Assembly: GCA_036362985.1 (NCBI GenBank)
Contig: JAYGXS010000004.1
Coordinates: 3,071,710 to 3,135,709, forward strand
Origin: Ligula intestinalis
Lineage: Eukaryota; Platyhelminthes; Cestoda; Diphyllobothriidea; Diphyllobothriidae
Length of the DNA stretch: 64,000 bases
Reading direction: 5' to 3'
Part shown: positions 1 through 11,997 of the stretch, in pieces
Numbering within the stretch: position 1 is the first letter of the stretch
Layout: every line of letters starts with the position of its first letter
Position numbers and translations under genes: made by a program
The notes under the pieces: model-generated
What the model saw: the letters and a program-made list of their open reading frames with translations, nothing else
Told to the model about the DNA's origin: nothing
The model's database searches: none

Positions 1-47
1 CCACCACCACCACCACCACCACCACCACCACCACCACCACCACCACC
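1..47. repeat. (CCA)n microsatellite, probably coding
   Basis: Fifteen uninterrupted CCA triplets start at the window edge. In the frame of the adjoining exon they encode proline. Length variation here would change the protein. Confidence 0.9.
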
Positions 48-123
48 GACAGTTCGACCGTCGGTTTCCGACGATGTCCATCACGTGCTTCAGCAAGCTG
101 ATGGCAAGCACAATGATTTGCGC
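1..123 (+). CDS. C2H2 zinc-finger gene, proline-repeat exon (5' part outside window)
   Basis: Reading frame 1 is open from the window edge: about sixteen Pro codons (CCA repeat, positions 1-48) and then TVRPSVSDDVHHVLQQADGK followed by HNDLR. The exon is placed to end at 123, just before GTGAAT, a good splice donor, with the last codon (CGC) complete (phase 0). The next candidate exon (457) opens in phase 0, so the two join without a shift. Reading on past the donor in this frame hits TAG within two codons, which fits a splice here. The Pro run is a low-complexity segment of the kind common in transcription factors. The start codon and any N-terminal domain lie upstream of the window. The exon call rests on frame, donor and phase, not on homology. 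Confidence 0.5.
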
Positions 124-456
124 GTGAATTAGGTTTTAGTAATAGTATACTTGCACAGCATCTACCACATTTTCTCATCCCTCACCAACCTGTCCTCGGT
201 GTCAAGATAGAGTCAAGAAGACCAGAGGCGGGATCAGGCGCGGATGGCTAGCGCGACCGAAACCGCCCCTATGCATACCACCACGCCCCTCCTATCCATG
301 TTTTGCATTTGTTATGGGAGCGCAACCCGAATAGCACCCGCCGTATGCTGATATGGTCCTGTGTTGGTATAGCGCATCTGTCACGCAGCCCGTTTAGTGG
401 AGTAGCACCACCACCGCCTGTCTTCTAATTTTCCTTCTCTCTTCGTATCCTTTCAG

Positions 457-517
457 GTTGTCAATCGCTCCACCATAAATCTTGATCGCGATATCCATGA
501 ACTTCCCAACGGTGGAA
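457..517 (+). CDS. C2H2 zinc-finger gene, short linker exon
   Basis: A strong polypyrimidine tract ending in TTTCAG (to 456) and a consensus donor GTAAGT (518-523) bound a 61-bp segment. Only one of its three frames is open. It begins with a whole codon (phase 0, matching the exon that ends at 123) and encodes VVNRSTINLDRDIHELPNGG plus one extra base. That base (A) joins GC at the start of the 7118 exon to make a Ser codon, so both junctions agree. No domain is recognised. The intron to the next exon is 6.6 kb and full of repeat relics, so a missed exon between them is possible. Confidence 0.55.
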
Positions 518-1908
518 GTAAGTTGCAGTCTTTTAAACTGTGATTTTTTAAAATGAAAACTAGATACGTTTTATTTTGAAAAATATAGAATTTTACCCCT
601 TTGCAGATTTCAATAGATTTTTTCCCAACACGTGCAGCCAGTAGGCTTGATTCGAAGTTCGAGGAATCACATAAAACTTGTACTTGATGCAGGTGTGATC
701 ATGCCTGATCTAGCCGACATCAATCATGTCACGGACGGTACCTGTCCACGCGTGACGATTGGTGGCAGCGGATCTGGAAAGCTCCACACGTTCTCTTTTC
801 CAGCGACGGAACCCGAAAATCGAAGGCCCAAGAACCGCTTCCATGCTTTGACGATATAAGTCTTGAGTTGTCCACCTCTTCGATGCTGCCACGTGGGCCG
901 CGGCGCCAGGTTGCGGGCAGCGTAGCAAATCTCATGAGGTGGATGACAGAGACCGTGTTCAAATCACCTTAATCGTCTTTCTTGGATAGCCTGAGATATC
1001 CTCGCGATACGAGGGTACAATTTGCATGAGGAATCTTGAGAATTTTGAATAGAGGCAGGCCCCCAACAACCGCTCGAATTGTTTTTTTCGAGGTTGTCTC
1101 TTCTAACAGAAGGCAGCAGTAGCAAGCAACCTCATTTAATGGCGGTTCACGCTCGTCATTTCACAGTACCGTCATTTGGATTTGCGGCATTTTATAAGGT
1201 AACCAGTGTGCCAGACCTCAGCCCTCCGCGCCCTGGTAGCACATTCGCTGCTGGTCCGCTACTGCTTATTCACTAGATCTAGCAGTCTGCTCATTTCATA
1301 GGGTACCTTCACTGAAGGCTGTCCCACTATCCGCCACCTGTGGATGTGCCAGGTAGCCGGCAGCTTGGCTAGCGGGTAACTTGTCTTCCTCCTAAAATCA
1401 ATTCAGCCAATCAGCAGTGTTAACTGTCTTCTATTAGAGACATCAACAAACACTGTAATTTTGTCTTCAAAACCTTTGGTTTGCAACACTTCTCTTTGTC
1501 GTCCTCTTTTCACTAATTCTTGTTGTGTTCCGGCAAGGTCGTTGTTGCCAACGCTATTGGTGTTCTTAGCGAGCGAGCGAAAAGAAAATGCTAGGATGAA
1601 TGCTACTGACTGGCCCCCGACGCATCTTTAAGTGACGGGCACTGGAACGACCTTCAGCGAAGTTTGGTTGCAAAGCACGTATACTCTCGGTTCTGTTGAG
1701 TAGGCAATCTGCAACAGACCGCAAGCGCGGCTGTCACAACTGCGTAAGGGCTGAAGTCTAGCACACCGACTGCCTTATACCGCAAGGCTGAATGTCGGCA
1801 CGCTAGTCGTGAACTGCTAGTAGGTAAGTTTGCATACCAGCGCTGCCTTGCAGTTAGGTTTTTGGGCCGAAATGCTAGAGGGGAGACAACTTCGAACAAA
1901 CAACTTGA

Positions 1909-2340
1909 GTATGTAGGGGTCTGAGTCGTGGGTGAACTCTGATCAGTACAATCATCAGGTGAAATCCCCAGGTAGGAGGTAAAAGGTGAAAGTCACCAGA
2001 ACGAGTGATTTATTGTGTATAGAACTCACTATTGTTGTCCCAGGCGGTAATGGCCACTGGCAAAGCCAGGGCTAGTGTTGATTGCGTCCAGCCAGAACCG
2101 AGCGAGCATGAGACAGTAGTGGCAGCTGCTTAGGTAGGATTGTGAAGCGAGTTCAAGCAGTTTGCTATGGGCGTGTTACAATTTGCCCGAGGGGGTGTCG
2201 CCTGCAAAGGATCCCTGCTGCGTTGGCCTAAGAAGTGGCGTGGTAAGTGGCCCTTAGGAAGGCGTACTTATTTGGATACGCGTGTATGCGCGAGTGTGTG
2301 CGTCGTGCGTGCGTGATTGAATAAGCTGAGGTCAACTGTG
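1909..2340 (+). mobile_element. Solo LTR-like relic, family B
   Basis: The segment begins TGTAGGGGTCTGAG and aligns by eye over about 400 bp with 29012-29400. Shared blocks include CAATCATCAGGT, CACTGGCAAAGCCAG/CACTGGCGAAGCCAG, GACTGCGTCCAGCCAGA and TGTGAAGCGAGTTCAAG. The two copies are clearly diverged. The TGTAG start is like the LTRs of the 51-kb element, so an LTR origin is inferred. No coding sequence is recognised. Confidence 0.55.
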
Positions 2341-2924
2341 GGGGCCGCCGGAAAACCGAAGGACAGGGGACGCAGGCGCAGCTGTTATCGGTTAACCAGA
2401 ATCAGCTGCGAGGTAAAGCCTCAGGGTGCGGGGTTGCCAGTGATAAAAAAGCATTGACATAGTTGTTTGTGACAACGCATGCCTTTGGGGGAGCGAGCCT
2501 TGGAGAACGAAGGGGGAACAGGCATTGTGACCGTCTGCCGCAAGTAGCTGCCGGAACCTCGCATGCACTCATTAGAGAGAATCACGCGTTATGGTGTCTG
2601 CGAAAACTGCTCCGCGCTGTACAACCCTGGTTGAGCGATACGGATGAATGCTCTACCAGCTAGTCTACCCAGACCGTTTGGTTTTGGATGCCTTGCCTGG
2701 CAGGATGAGTTGGAAGACGCCCAGTCTTGATCAGTAGCTGCTGTTGCTGCTACCGCTGCCTGCTTAAAACCCCACTTGCAGGCCCAGGTTCTTGAGAGGT
2801 AGAAATCCCCCAGGATCAACTCCCACTCCATCGGCGCACACGACTCCTGATAAGCAGGGTGTCGCGGTTGCTGTCTCGCAGCGGGCTAGTAATGAAGTAT
2901 CTACGTGGGTAGATGAAGCAAAGA

Positions 2925-3245
2925 ATGGGGGCCAGATTAGTACAGGACAGGCGTTATTTGAAATGATCACCCATAAAAGATGCCACATATATAAGGGAGG
3001 CAGGGGGCGTAGAGGTGCGCCTAGGTGCAGACTCTGGCCGCGTCCACCACACGCAACCTCGCCCCTCTCCGGTCTTCCTGACTTGGTCGTGAAATCTGTC
3101 CCAGAAGAGTGCGTTAGATGCTTTGCGAGGCTACTATCACTTTAAACTAATTCATTTGCACTTCACTGTCCCTGGGAAGTACACGGTGGACCTGTCGGAA
3201 TCGACATTTGAACTTCAGAGGCACTTTATATACGCCTTTGCTGTT
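2925..3245 (+). repeat. Dispersed repeat R, copy 1
   Basis: This is one of five related segments (others at 5930-6250, 21145-21450, 22325-22480 and 30970-31330). Shared order: GCCAGATnA, a GGCAGGCGTTAT-like block, a GC-rich middle, then a block like AGTCTACTATCA followed by CACAGTGAACC or GACATCG. There is no coding potential. At 22.3-22.7 kb the same repeat continues into the SINE body. Confidence 0.5.
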
Positions 3246-3479
3246 TCCGTCGGCACACCAACAATAGCTGCCTGTCAGCGCAGTAAGAAGACCTTCTGTT
3301 TGTCTCTACAAGAACCGGTTAAAACACTCCCTCGCTGTGATCTACTGATTGCTGCGCACTTTGGAATAATCGGACTGGATCGGGTGACTCTCTAGTCACC
3401 TAATCGGTCGCTTTGGGCTTCCTTCGCGATACGTGATAGAGGTAATAACAGAATGTTGAACATTTCTGATTAGAAGCAA

Positions 3480-4010
3480 CATGGCTCCAAACGGCTACTA
3501 ATCTGGGGTTTGTGGCGGACAGTCAGCAGTGCTGTCCGTCTACCTCGTTCAATCTCCCTCCCGTTGCGTCGACTTCATGAATTTTCGCAGGCAGCTGTTT
3601 CTCGACTGACTGACCTTAAGACCCTTGACCGACTTCCATTCGCGCACCCACGCGCACATACACGTGCGTCGGGACCAATCACGGCGGCAACTCAAAAATG
3701 CCACCGCTCAGCCAACGCAGCAAGGGCCTAAATACTTGATATCCCCCGCTCTAACTCGCTCCAAATCGCGTAAAAGCAACTGTCATCTCTCTCTCTCTCA
3801 CACACTCGGGCACGACTGGACGCAGTAAACATCAGCCCTGGTTTCGCTAGCGGCCACAGTTGCCTGAGACAGCCATGCAGGGTTGTGTACACAATAAATA
3901 GCTCCCACAGATGCCTTCAGCCTTTTGCCTACAACTGGGAATTTCGGTCTGATGATTTTACCACCCTAAGCACAATCATGGCTTGGACACTACAGTTTCA
4001 AATGACAGTC
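3480..4010 (-). mobile_element. LTR-like relic, family B, reverse copy
   Basis: It matches 31440-31850 over several blocks (GACCTTAAGACCCTTGACCG, GCAGTAAACA, GCCTGAGACAGC and TGATGATT...GCTCTAAGCACA-type ends). It is the reverse of the family B start seen at 29012 (TCTAAGTAATGG, CAATCATCAGGTCGGA). No open coding region is present. Confidence 0.45.
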
Positions 4011-4607
4011 GGTCTGATATTTTTTAGTCACATTCATTTAAGTGGATGCTCTTTTGTGTCAAGTCCGGCCGTGCCTATGGGTCAGCCCATCTTCTACACA
4101 TACACACGTCGATGAAGCTGTAAATTCTACCGACTTGCACACCAAATGAGTGGTTGTTTCTCGGCACTAAGTGGCTATGTCGGTAGCGTGGGTTTCGGCC
4201 TCACTGCGGTAAAATCAATCAGGGTTGAGCAGTGATGTGGGCGCTTCCAACATCTTTTCAATTGTAGCACCCAACTCCTCATTCAGCATCGAGGTTGTGC
4301 CCTTCCTCAGTTTATCCATTGTTCTGTGATCCGCGTTCTCAGGAATATATCATTTAAGAAATCAAGTTCGACAAACATGCGTTCTTTTTCAATTGGTCAC
4401 ACAAGTGAGGCTAGTGTAGAATGGGAAGTTCGATCTCTAGCGCAATTTTGGCCCACTTGGTTGGTAGCGGCAACCTGGTAGACGTCAACAACTCATTCTG
4501 GTTCCTGTGTAGGCAATACATTCCAAGTTCCTGCGTCAGCAGATACTGGAGACAGCAGGGGCAGTAGCCCTACGGTCCACCAGTCCAACTGTGTGCATCT
4601 TTTCAGG

Positions 4608-4809
4608 CCCTAAAGCTCCCCTTGGCCAAACGCGAGCCCATGTTCCTTCTCGTATCTGGCCACGTTGTGTTACAGCAACAAAACAGAAGCCTAGCTCACT
4701 GTCAGCCACATCCTTCCCCCATCTCCCTCTCAAGCCCCTGACCACAACCATCCGATATCCGAACGCGCCCAAGCCTCTCGCCCATATCTGCTGTTCATTA
4801 GCTGTTTAA
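4608..4809 (+). other. Open segment after a good acceptor; possible alternative 3' exon
   Basis: GCATCTTTTCAG ends at 4607. Read in the phase left by the exon ending at 517, the following 66 codons are open (PKAPLGQTRAHVPSRIWPRC, ending ICCSLAV) to a TAA at 4807-4809. This could be an alternative terminal exon that gives a form without zinc fingers, or chance. No domain, repeat match or polyadenylation signal supports it. Confidence 0.15.
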
Positions 4810-5394
4810 ACTTTTGTCACTTCTCCCACTTGTGTTATTGTACAGGTCTGAGGATGAAGCATGAAAGATGTGCGCTTGCCGAACTTGAAATGTTAACACG
4901 AGTATCATCGCCGAACTTGTTTAATAATTTATGCAACGCAGAGGCTTCGCAAAGCGAGGCAGTGAAAACTAATGCGAAAAGTGAAATCTAGTTAAATAGC
5001 CATTTTATACAGAAAAAAAGCTCGTTCAAATGCCGGCATCGCGGAAAGAACTGAAATACATTGAGCTTAGCCTATAAGATAATCATTATTGCAGTCATAA
5101 TTAATATGTCCGAATTTGAAAACACATTCGGTTGACCTTTCATGAGATAGAGACTTTACTGTGTATTGTGATGGGGCAGGCGTGGGGTGATGAGCTCATT
5201 CCCAGTGCAGAGTACTTGTCCACCCTAATGATAGCTTCTAAGAATAAAGATAAGAAAATTGCGCAACCAAATGCGCTTCCCAATCTCGTGGCAGCAATGT
5301 GTTACCAAGATTGATCAACCAAAGCTTTGACCCTCCTCCTTGGAAGGGCCCGATACGGTTATGGTGGTATTTGATTTGCACCAGGATGCCGGCC

Positions 5395-5835
5395 GGCTGA
5401 CTTATCCCAAGGTTTTAAGTGAGTTAAATCCAGCAACTGCGATCTTCAGACCATGGTTACTTAATACAGAAGACATGTCGATAAAGTCCAGAGTAGATGG
5501 AAGAGTATATTGTGTTTACAAGGGAAAGAAGAATAGATGGGCAGAGATTTGACTTAGACAGCATGCAACCAGCCAGGAGAGCCAGTCGAGTCCAAGTGCG
5601 GTTTTAGCAGCAGGCATGCAAGCGGCAGCGAGAACGGGCATTGCCTGGTTGCCTTGACGGTTATTGGCCGGACAGACTGCATCGACCAGGCGTGCATGCG
5701 TCCTATTTGCCGGCGGGAGAGACTCGTCTTTGCGGATCTGTGATTGGCTGTTGCAGAGGCCGCCTTTAGCGCGGCCGTACGCGTTAGCAGCAGAGGACCT
5801 TCGTACATGCTCGCCTATGTGGAGTGAGTCACCAC
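5395..5835 (-). mobile_element. Solo LTR-like relic, family A, reverse copy
   Basis: It is strongly similar by eye to 24725-25197: GCAGGCATGCAAGC, GGCAGCGAGAACGGG, TTATTGGCCGGACA, GTTGCAGAGGCCGCC, GTACGCGTTAGCAG and CTATGTGGAGTGAGTCACCACA. Read on the minus strand it would begin TGTGGTGA, consistent with an LTR start. It has no coding content. Confidence 0.6.
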
Positions 5836-5929
5836 AGACTGACCTCTACCTACATTGACGGTGTCATTTTGCTAACGCTAAACTGTGCTGGCTTGCATAA
5901 TGTGATACCGCGAATTGTTGCCCTTACAA

Positions 5930-6250
5930 CGGGCCACGCTGTAGAGGACCAACACGAGGGCCAGATCAGGGCATGGCAGGCGTTATCGGGGATGCACACT
6001 CCAGAAATGCCATACATAGGGGCTGTGGTTGCACGCCACGCCCGCCATCTGTGCCTAGTCCCGCCTCTGCTCCCTTATTACCGAGCCCAGGCGGGCGAGG
6101 GAAGAGGGAGAGAGTGTGGTGGATGCAACGCAAGTCTACTGCCATCATAGACTGGTTTGCATGCAAGTCACCATCCCGAACCCTTCACACTCTTGTGAGG
6201 TACACAGTGAACCTCGTAAGAATTGACGATCGAATGGTGGATATAGCGAA
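5930..6250 (+). repeat. Dispersed repeat R, copy 2
   Basis: It starts GACCAACACGAGGGCCAGAT and contains GGCATGGCAGGCGTTAT, GGATGCAACGCAAGTCTACT and TACACAGTGAACCTC, in the same order as at 2925-3245 and 30970-31330. The stretch from here to the finger 1 exon at 7118 shows nothing I recognise. Confidence 0.55.
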
Positions 6251-7117
6251 TTAATGAGATCGTTAGATCAGTGCATTTATCCATAAACGCCGGAAGGGCC
6301 AGTGTTTCCGGATTGCATTTCTGACCAGAAGAAGGCACCCATTAGGATTATTGGATATTAACCTGAAGAAGTAGATGGTTTCAAATGCCTCGGGTCGAGA
6401 CGGCAGCCAAAAAAACAGAGTAAGCAGGCATCGCATCCCAAATTGATGCTGTTCGCAGGGTATGTCCAGGGCTTGGAAAGTGTCCATGGACATGAAGGGA
6501 CATTTCCACCATCACCACTATCACCACCGTCGCCGGCATTTCCATTTCGATCACCAACAGCACTATCATCCGCATGTATCGGCCATCCTTTTGACAAGTC
6601 TACCCTTACGGCTGTGTACATGGAAAACGCGAAAATACTGCAGGATTTTAAAAGGCATAGGGGCGGGGGCAGATACAGCGTTTACTCATCTTAATTTACA
6701 TACCCCTCGTTGGACTTTTGTTTGCACGAGCTCCTCAGACGCAGTGGGTAAATTTGCTGTCAAATTTGCTTCTACTGAGCGTTTTCAGTGATCTTCTGTC
6801 CCCACGGTGGTGCTGGCTTTCAGCTCCCACTGTCAGGGGGTGGGAAATGCGGATCATGGATCCTGAACGAACTGCGGCGGGGGTCATGTAATGCGCTCAG
6901 ATTTTCTGCCTTCTGCATCAACACAGCAAGATGTATCGGTAGCGCTACCGATGTCATCTTAGGAGGGGCCTGGGGGGGGAAGTGTATAAATTCAGCGTTG
7001 TGTCGTTTTTGCCACCGAAGGCACCGTCGTATCGACTGAGCGATTTCAATCAAAACAGGATATCTACCATTTCTTTATAAGTAGACATGGTAACCAATCA
7101 CGTATTTATCCTCACAG

Positions 7118-7207
7118 GCCCGACAAAACTCTTCGAGTGTTCTCTCTGTGGGAAGGTTTTCAACCGAAGAGACAAGGTGAAACGGCATCTAAGTGAATTG
7201 CACCATG
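7118..7207 (+). CDS. C2H2 zinc-finger exon, finger 1
   Basis: The exon lies between acceptor TATCCTCACAG (to 7117) and donor GTAAGC (7208). It starts with two bases and ends with one (phase 1 introns on both sides). It encodes one classical C2H2 finger: ECSLCGKVF, RRDKVKRH and LSELHH, giving C-x2-C-x12-H-x4-H with the usual hydrophobic positions. C2H2 fingers bind DNA or RNA in the nucleus. The next exons also begin GGC-Ile-Lys, so fingers are linked by G-I-K-[SA]-[YF] instead of the common TGEKP linker. I do not assign an orthologue. Confidence 0.85.
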
Positions 7208-7980
7208 GTAAGCCACTCTATGCCTACTCATTCCTTCCTTAAGTAGAATAATTATAACCTCAGCTAGTTGCTCCTTCATTCTTGTTTATTACGCACATTT
7301 CACACAAACTGTCGGGGAACAAGACAGCTTTCCTACTTGTTTGTACAGTCTTCGTAATATACTTTCACTCGATGTTCTTACTAATACCTGTAATTGAAAC
7401 CACATCCCCTCCATTGGATTTCAACTACGGGTTTAGTATTGCCAGTTTTTTTCTGGTTTTCACACACTGACAACGTGAAATTTTCGGCTGTATTTGTGCA
7501 ACCGATGGACCGAACGCTCAGGAGGCCAACACCGACGCACTTGAGGTTAGCACGCGAATAGCCAACATTACGGCCAGCGTGGGCAGGCCGAAAACCACTC
7601 CAGACACCATGGGAGGCGACGGAACTAACACACGGGGGGGGGCTGCATTTTCACGCGATCAGCCGCCGCCGCTGCCGCGGCCGACATGCTTATCCCGAGC
7701 ACCAGTCATGGGGTCACAAAGGACGACACGGTGACAGGCAGGAGACCGAATGACAGGGAGGCCGAGGACGCAGCCAGAGACACAGAGTGGCTCAAACGTG
7801 ATTGGTCGAACGGGCACACGCAAGAATGGATGGCATAAAGACGAGAATTTTGAGCCAGAGTATCCATTCTCTGAAGCTGGGTAGACGAGACCACTACCCG
7901 AAACGTCAGACTTGTAATAAACCTCTCCCGGTGAACGCCCCATTTCTTCTGGGAATCGAATTTTCAGCACTATTACTGCA

Positions 7981-8497
7981 TATATATATATTCACTCAGA
8001 AATGTGCGAACACCGATCGAATAGGCTTCCGAACTAAACAAAGTTCATGTGGTTGTCAGAGGTCCCCGACGGGTGACTGCCTGCCAGGCCGATTACGGTG
8101 TTCGCACATTTCTGAGTGAATATATACCCGATCAGCTGTGACAGCAAATGGCAGGTGGCGAGGCGCTGATGAACTGCGGTTCGATTAAGTGCTTATGACC
8201 CATCTGATAGACTCCAGTGGTGGACCAACTGCGCCGTCTGTGAGTGCGTTTGTTTGTGTTGTCCGATCAGCTGGTTTTCAGGGTTATACTTGGCTGATGA
8301 AGGCTAATAAGCCCGCAACAGTTCTGTATCAAGTTACCCCTAAATGCTGTCATACCCCCCTTACTGCTTTTATGACTTGGCCGGAATCGGCCTGGCAGGC
8401 GGTCACCCGTTGGGGACCTCTGACCACCACATGAACTTTGTTTAGTTCGGAAGCCTATTCGATCGGTGTTCGCACATTTCTGAGTGAATATATATGT
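7981..8497. mobile_element. Fold-back element with about 110-bp inverted arms
   Basis: The left arm (about 7985-8094) and right arm (about 8385-8495) are near-perfect inverted copies. Both carry ATTCACTCAGAAATGTGCGA, TTCATGTGGTTGTCAGAGG (CATGTGGTGGTCAGAGG type) and GCCTGCCAGGCCGATT. A third copy of the outer terminus (CGGTGTTCGCACATTTCTGA) sits at 8096-8126, so 7985-8126 is itself bounded by inverted termini. The inside (8128-8384) matches 42109-42440 in reverse and contains a SINE-like core. TA-rich sequence flanks both ends. It has no coding capacity and lies in the intron between finger exons 1 and 2. Confidence 0.75.
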
Positions 8498-8639
8498 ATA
8501 TTAAAGGAATTTACAAAAAAATGAATATTTGATATTATTTCTTATGAAGATGACCATGTGGGTCACATTTGTAAATTCCTTCAGGTTGCATACCACATTG
8601 TTGAGCCAACTGAGCGTCCCCAACAGAAGTCTGATATTT

Positions 8640-9300
8640 TTATTCGTAAGAAAAAACTCTCTTTAATGGGTTACCTCTTTAAAAAGCTCTACTAAATATT
8701 GAGCTGACCGACATTTGTGCATGTTGACTTTTTCAAACAATGTCGAATTGGAGGTCGATCCTTTCGACATATATTCTAAGTTACCTGAGGATGACTGACA
8801 CAATTTGGCTAAAAAGAAAAGAAATCACGTTTCTTGTGATATTAAAGGATCCTCTGCCATAGTGGATTACTTCCGGGCTCTGTTTTTAACTCGCGAATCC
8901 AATAAGAGTTGCCGAATCTCTACTAAGGTTTTGAAATTTACCAATATTCTGTCTGTTCCATTTCCAAATTACTTATAAGCTGAAATTATGGTGTAAAAAG
9001 TATATTTATACAGGATTCAGGGCTATTAGCGTCCGCTCTTGCCTTAATCTTCACGATAATGGATGGACAGTTTTGGGGACGTGTCAAATACTTGATATCG
9101 CACAACAAATATGGTCGAAACGTTTTTGTTACTGCATTTTGTGGCAAAAAACTTCACACTGGCTAAAATGTAAAATTGTTCCGTTTTTGAAAATAAATGC
9201 AATTCCTAAAAATTGGCTTCACTTGCATTTGAGCAAGTTTGGACTAAATTTTCGGATTCTAGAAGGATATGTTTATTTTGGGATTCTCTCATAACATAAT
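8640..9300 (+). repeat. AT-rich dispersed repeat relic, copy 1
   Basis: Blocks such as TTTTTGTTACTGCATTTTGT, AAAATTGGCTTCACTTG, TCTAGAAGGATATGTTTAT and GGTTACCTCTTTAAAAAG recur in the same order at about 56480-57110. The family is old and AT-rich, with short broken frames only. Its class is not recognised. Confidence 0.4.
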
Positions 9301-11030
9301 GCTCATCAATATATAGGTAAGTTCTGTCGTATTAACTAGCAAAGGAAATGTCTTCTGTATTAGACTATCCCCGATATAACCAAAATTAATGCCCATTACC
9401 CTAAATAAACTTAACTAAACAACGTTTTCTCTAATAAATGCCCTCAGTGTATTAAAATAATGTCAGGAAATATATGCTCAACTACAAAGTCAAATTTCAT
9501 CATGACTTCTCCACAAATTTGAGGCTCTCCCTGCTCGCTGTCGGTCATGGTGAGTTGCATGTCACATGCTAGAAGACAGAAAACAACACGTATTTTATCC
9601 TTAAAATCATTCCGATCTGCACCAAAGGCACATTTTGGAACGACTTCATATCTAAGGATAGCCTCTGCAAATATACAACCAAGGAATAATTCAGCATAGT
9701 AAGGCATGTTTCAAGGCCATAGAAAATGATTTTGCTTTTTATGTCAATTATGGTATTTTTTACTCACTTGAATTTTGAGCATGCATTTGAAAATTGAGCC
9801 CTCTGACAGAGCGGTGGACAGAGAAACCTTCCATGAGGGAAGGATACGAAAATTAATTTTTATCAATAGGGTTATAAGTGCTGACAATATTATTTTGATC
9901 TCCTAGTTGATTAAGCTTGTTCAGTTTCACAAATTCGCACTACTATCCGGTGGCGTTCAAAGGATTAGAGAGAGGGAAGATTAGGATGACCAATGGTCAT
10001 CGGCATTTTCTCAATCGCGAGGCAACAAGGCAGGTGACCGGAGGCATGATGCATAATTTGCTTCAATGTACTAAGCGTAATAGCCCGCACCTGATACTAA
10101 GTATTCACACCAAGAAAAGCTTTTGAACTCTTACTGGAGTTTAGACTGGCGTCACTAGTGTTTGGCTAGCTTGTTTTTTGTCGCCCTTTCATCTGACGAT
10201 GGACTTCAGTAAGAATTCGAAAGCTCAGACGAATAAAGCCATAATTTCGGCGAGCAGCGAGCCCTCTTCTTATATATCCACACCTAGAATGCGAACATTC
10301 GCCTAAATTCCTAGCATCTCCGACACCCCCCTTATTTCCACCGGAACATTGTTGCGTTTTCATGGGATGACTACTCCCTGGTCTCCTACTGATAAAATAT
10401 CTTCCGACGATAGAAGCCTGTGTATGTCGGTTTTTTCCGAAACGCTAAAGCAGTGAGTAGATGTTGGGTGGAATTGCATTTGCCGATCAGATTAGGGGAT
10501 ATGTTTATCCTACTGCACTTTGGGACTTCACAGAGAGTCCTTGCAGGCCATGGCATACAAACAAAGCCAAAGGAGAGTGCGATGGTCTTTTCTGGCTTGC
10601 TAACCATCGCCAGCCGACCTTTCCCCACCACAGGTTTGCACGGTCTAGTAATCGAGCACTGACCTCTCAGCTCTTCTTGAGCTTTATTGTGCCAAACGCT
10701 CTGGTACTGTTGAGCCATGAGCCTGGTTTCTCCTCGAAGAAGTTGCATTTGACACTCGTTGATTGATGTTCACTGACCGATAACGGACCTCATGCCTCCT
10801 GCTCTGCCTCTCGGCTCATTCACAAGCCCTACCCCCAGCCGCACAACGGCTATTAGGCAGATTGCATTACCGGCAATGCTCTCTGCAGATAAATCTACCG
10901 AGTAAGTTACCGGACGTAGCATGAATCTTTCTCCTCCTTGTCCTGCTCCTCCCACTCAACCCGCATGCCTTTACCCCCATTTTCGTGCACAAAGCCGGGT
11001 GTTCCGCAAATATTCCCATGGTTAATATTA
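9301..11030. other. Intronic stretch without recognised features
   Basis: AT-rich to about 9910, then mixed composition. TATGCTCAACTACAAAGTCA at about 9474 recurs in diverged form near 24416, and TCTGACGATGGACTTCAGTA at about 10193 recurs near 44098, so parts are dispersed repeats. Short frames on both strands show no domain or splice-phase support. Confidence 0.4.
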
Positions 11031-11031
11031 T

Positions 11032-11997
11032 AAGTCAGTTTTTAGCAAACAATTGTTTTCAGCGACTCTTCATCAGACCAAACATTTGCAAGAGAAATTA
11101 ACGTTGTACATAACAATAAAAGTTTGAATAGGTAGAAAAATCAATAACTATCTAACACAGGCGCTGATTGGCCAACGCGCACGATGTCAGTTTGCGCATG
11201 TAGACCATGTCAGCGTGTTGGTTGAGGGATTGTCACTTGTTGATAGGGGCGAAATCCTATCGCCACCTGGTGTCGGTTTAGGCCATGGAAGTGACAGAGC
11301 TTGTGTCAGAGTCTTCTGACAACACAGCACTGGATTTGCTAGCCTTATAGCTACTGCTTCGGCTGTTGCAAGCATCCGTTGGCGTAGACCTTTGGAAAAA
11401 TTAGATGGTGTCCTGTAGACCACCCGAAAGGCTTCGTTAGTATCGACTCGATGGTTCGTATCGACTAGATGTGCGAGAATAGCACTCGAAATCAATATAG
11501 TTTCACCTTTACTTAGCCAGGTCGGTATGTGCTCACGTACCCTCTTTTTGAGACGCCTCGTTGTACGGCCGATGTATCCCACTCCACAGGAGCAAGTGAA
11601 AGAGTAAATGCACATTGATGTGGCCTTCAAAGAGAGTCTGTCTTTATCTCTCAATCATAGGAGGGAAGAGTTCGTGAAGAGCACCCGTAAGTTCACCGCT
11701 GAGAAAGCGTTTGTGATTGCAGTCCTCAAGCGTCGTCTGACCAGTTCGCTGGTTGCATCGCCTAAGAAAGGCAGACTTATAAACGCGTCTTTGTTTTCTG
11801 CAGTGAAGGTGACAGGCTTTTTGGCGCGTTCACCAATATTTCTGAGGATGAACCTTTCCGGGTATCCATTTTCAATTAGTGTATGCTGCAGCTGTTGGTG
11901 TGTTGCTTCGATAGTTTCAGGAGAACAGATCTGTCGTATTCTAGCTGCTAATCACTGGACCAGATTTCGTTTTATATTGAGGGGGACAAAACTTTGA
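11032..11997 (-). mobile_element. Penelope-like element, C-terminal part with GIY-YIG domain
   Basis: Read on the minus strand, the segment encodes the end of a PLE protein: RIRQICSPETIEA, the connector ENGYPERFI, FLGDATSELVRRRLR, a stop in the linker, then an intact-looking GIY-YIG endonuclease core (CIYSFTCSCG, GYIGRTTRRLKKRVREHI) and the tail NPVLCCQKTLTQALSLPWPK. The last open run is 155 codons (11187-11654). PLEs move by reverse transcription with help from the GIY-YIG nuclease, and the RT domain is absent here. The 3' end (11032-11330) is duplicated in inverted orientation at 12060-12345. The copy is 5'-truncated and has an in-frame stop. Confidence 0.85.
11041..11082 (-). ncRNA. Hammerhead ribozyme motif of a Penelope-like element, intact core
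   Basis: The minus strand reads stem I TTTGGT, core CTGATGA, AGAGTCGCT (2-bp stem II with a 5-nt loop), GAA, then AACAATTGTT (short palindromic stem III), T at the cleavage position, and GCTAAA closing stem I. All invariant core bases (CUGAnGA and GAA) are present. Minimal type I hammerheads of this form are known from PLE terminal repeats. They are thought to act as dimers because stem III is so short, which the palindrome fits. Confidence 0.75.

Noticed and set aside
10386..10748. 120-codon minus frame
   Set aside because: Opposed by overlapping + frames of similar length and no family match; no evidence that it is coding.
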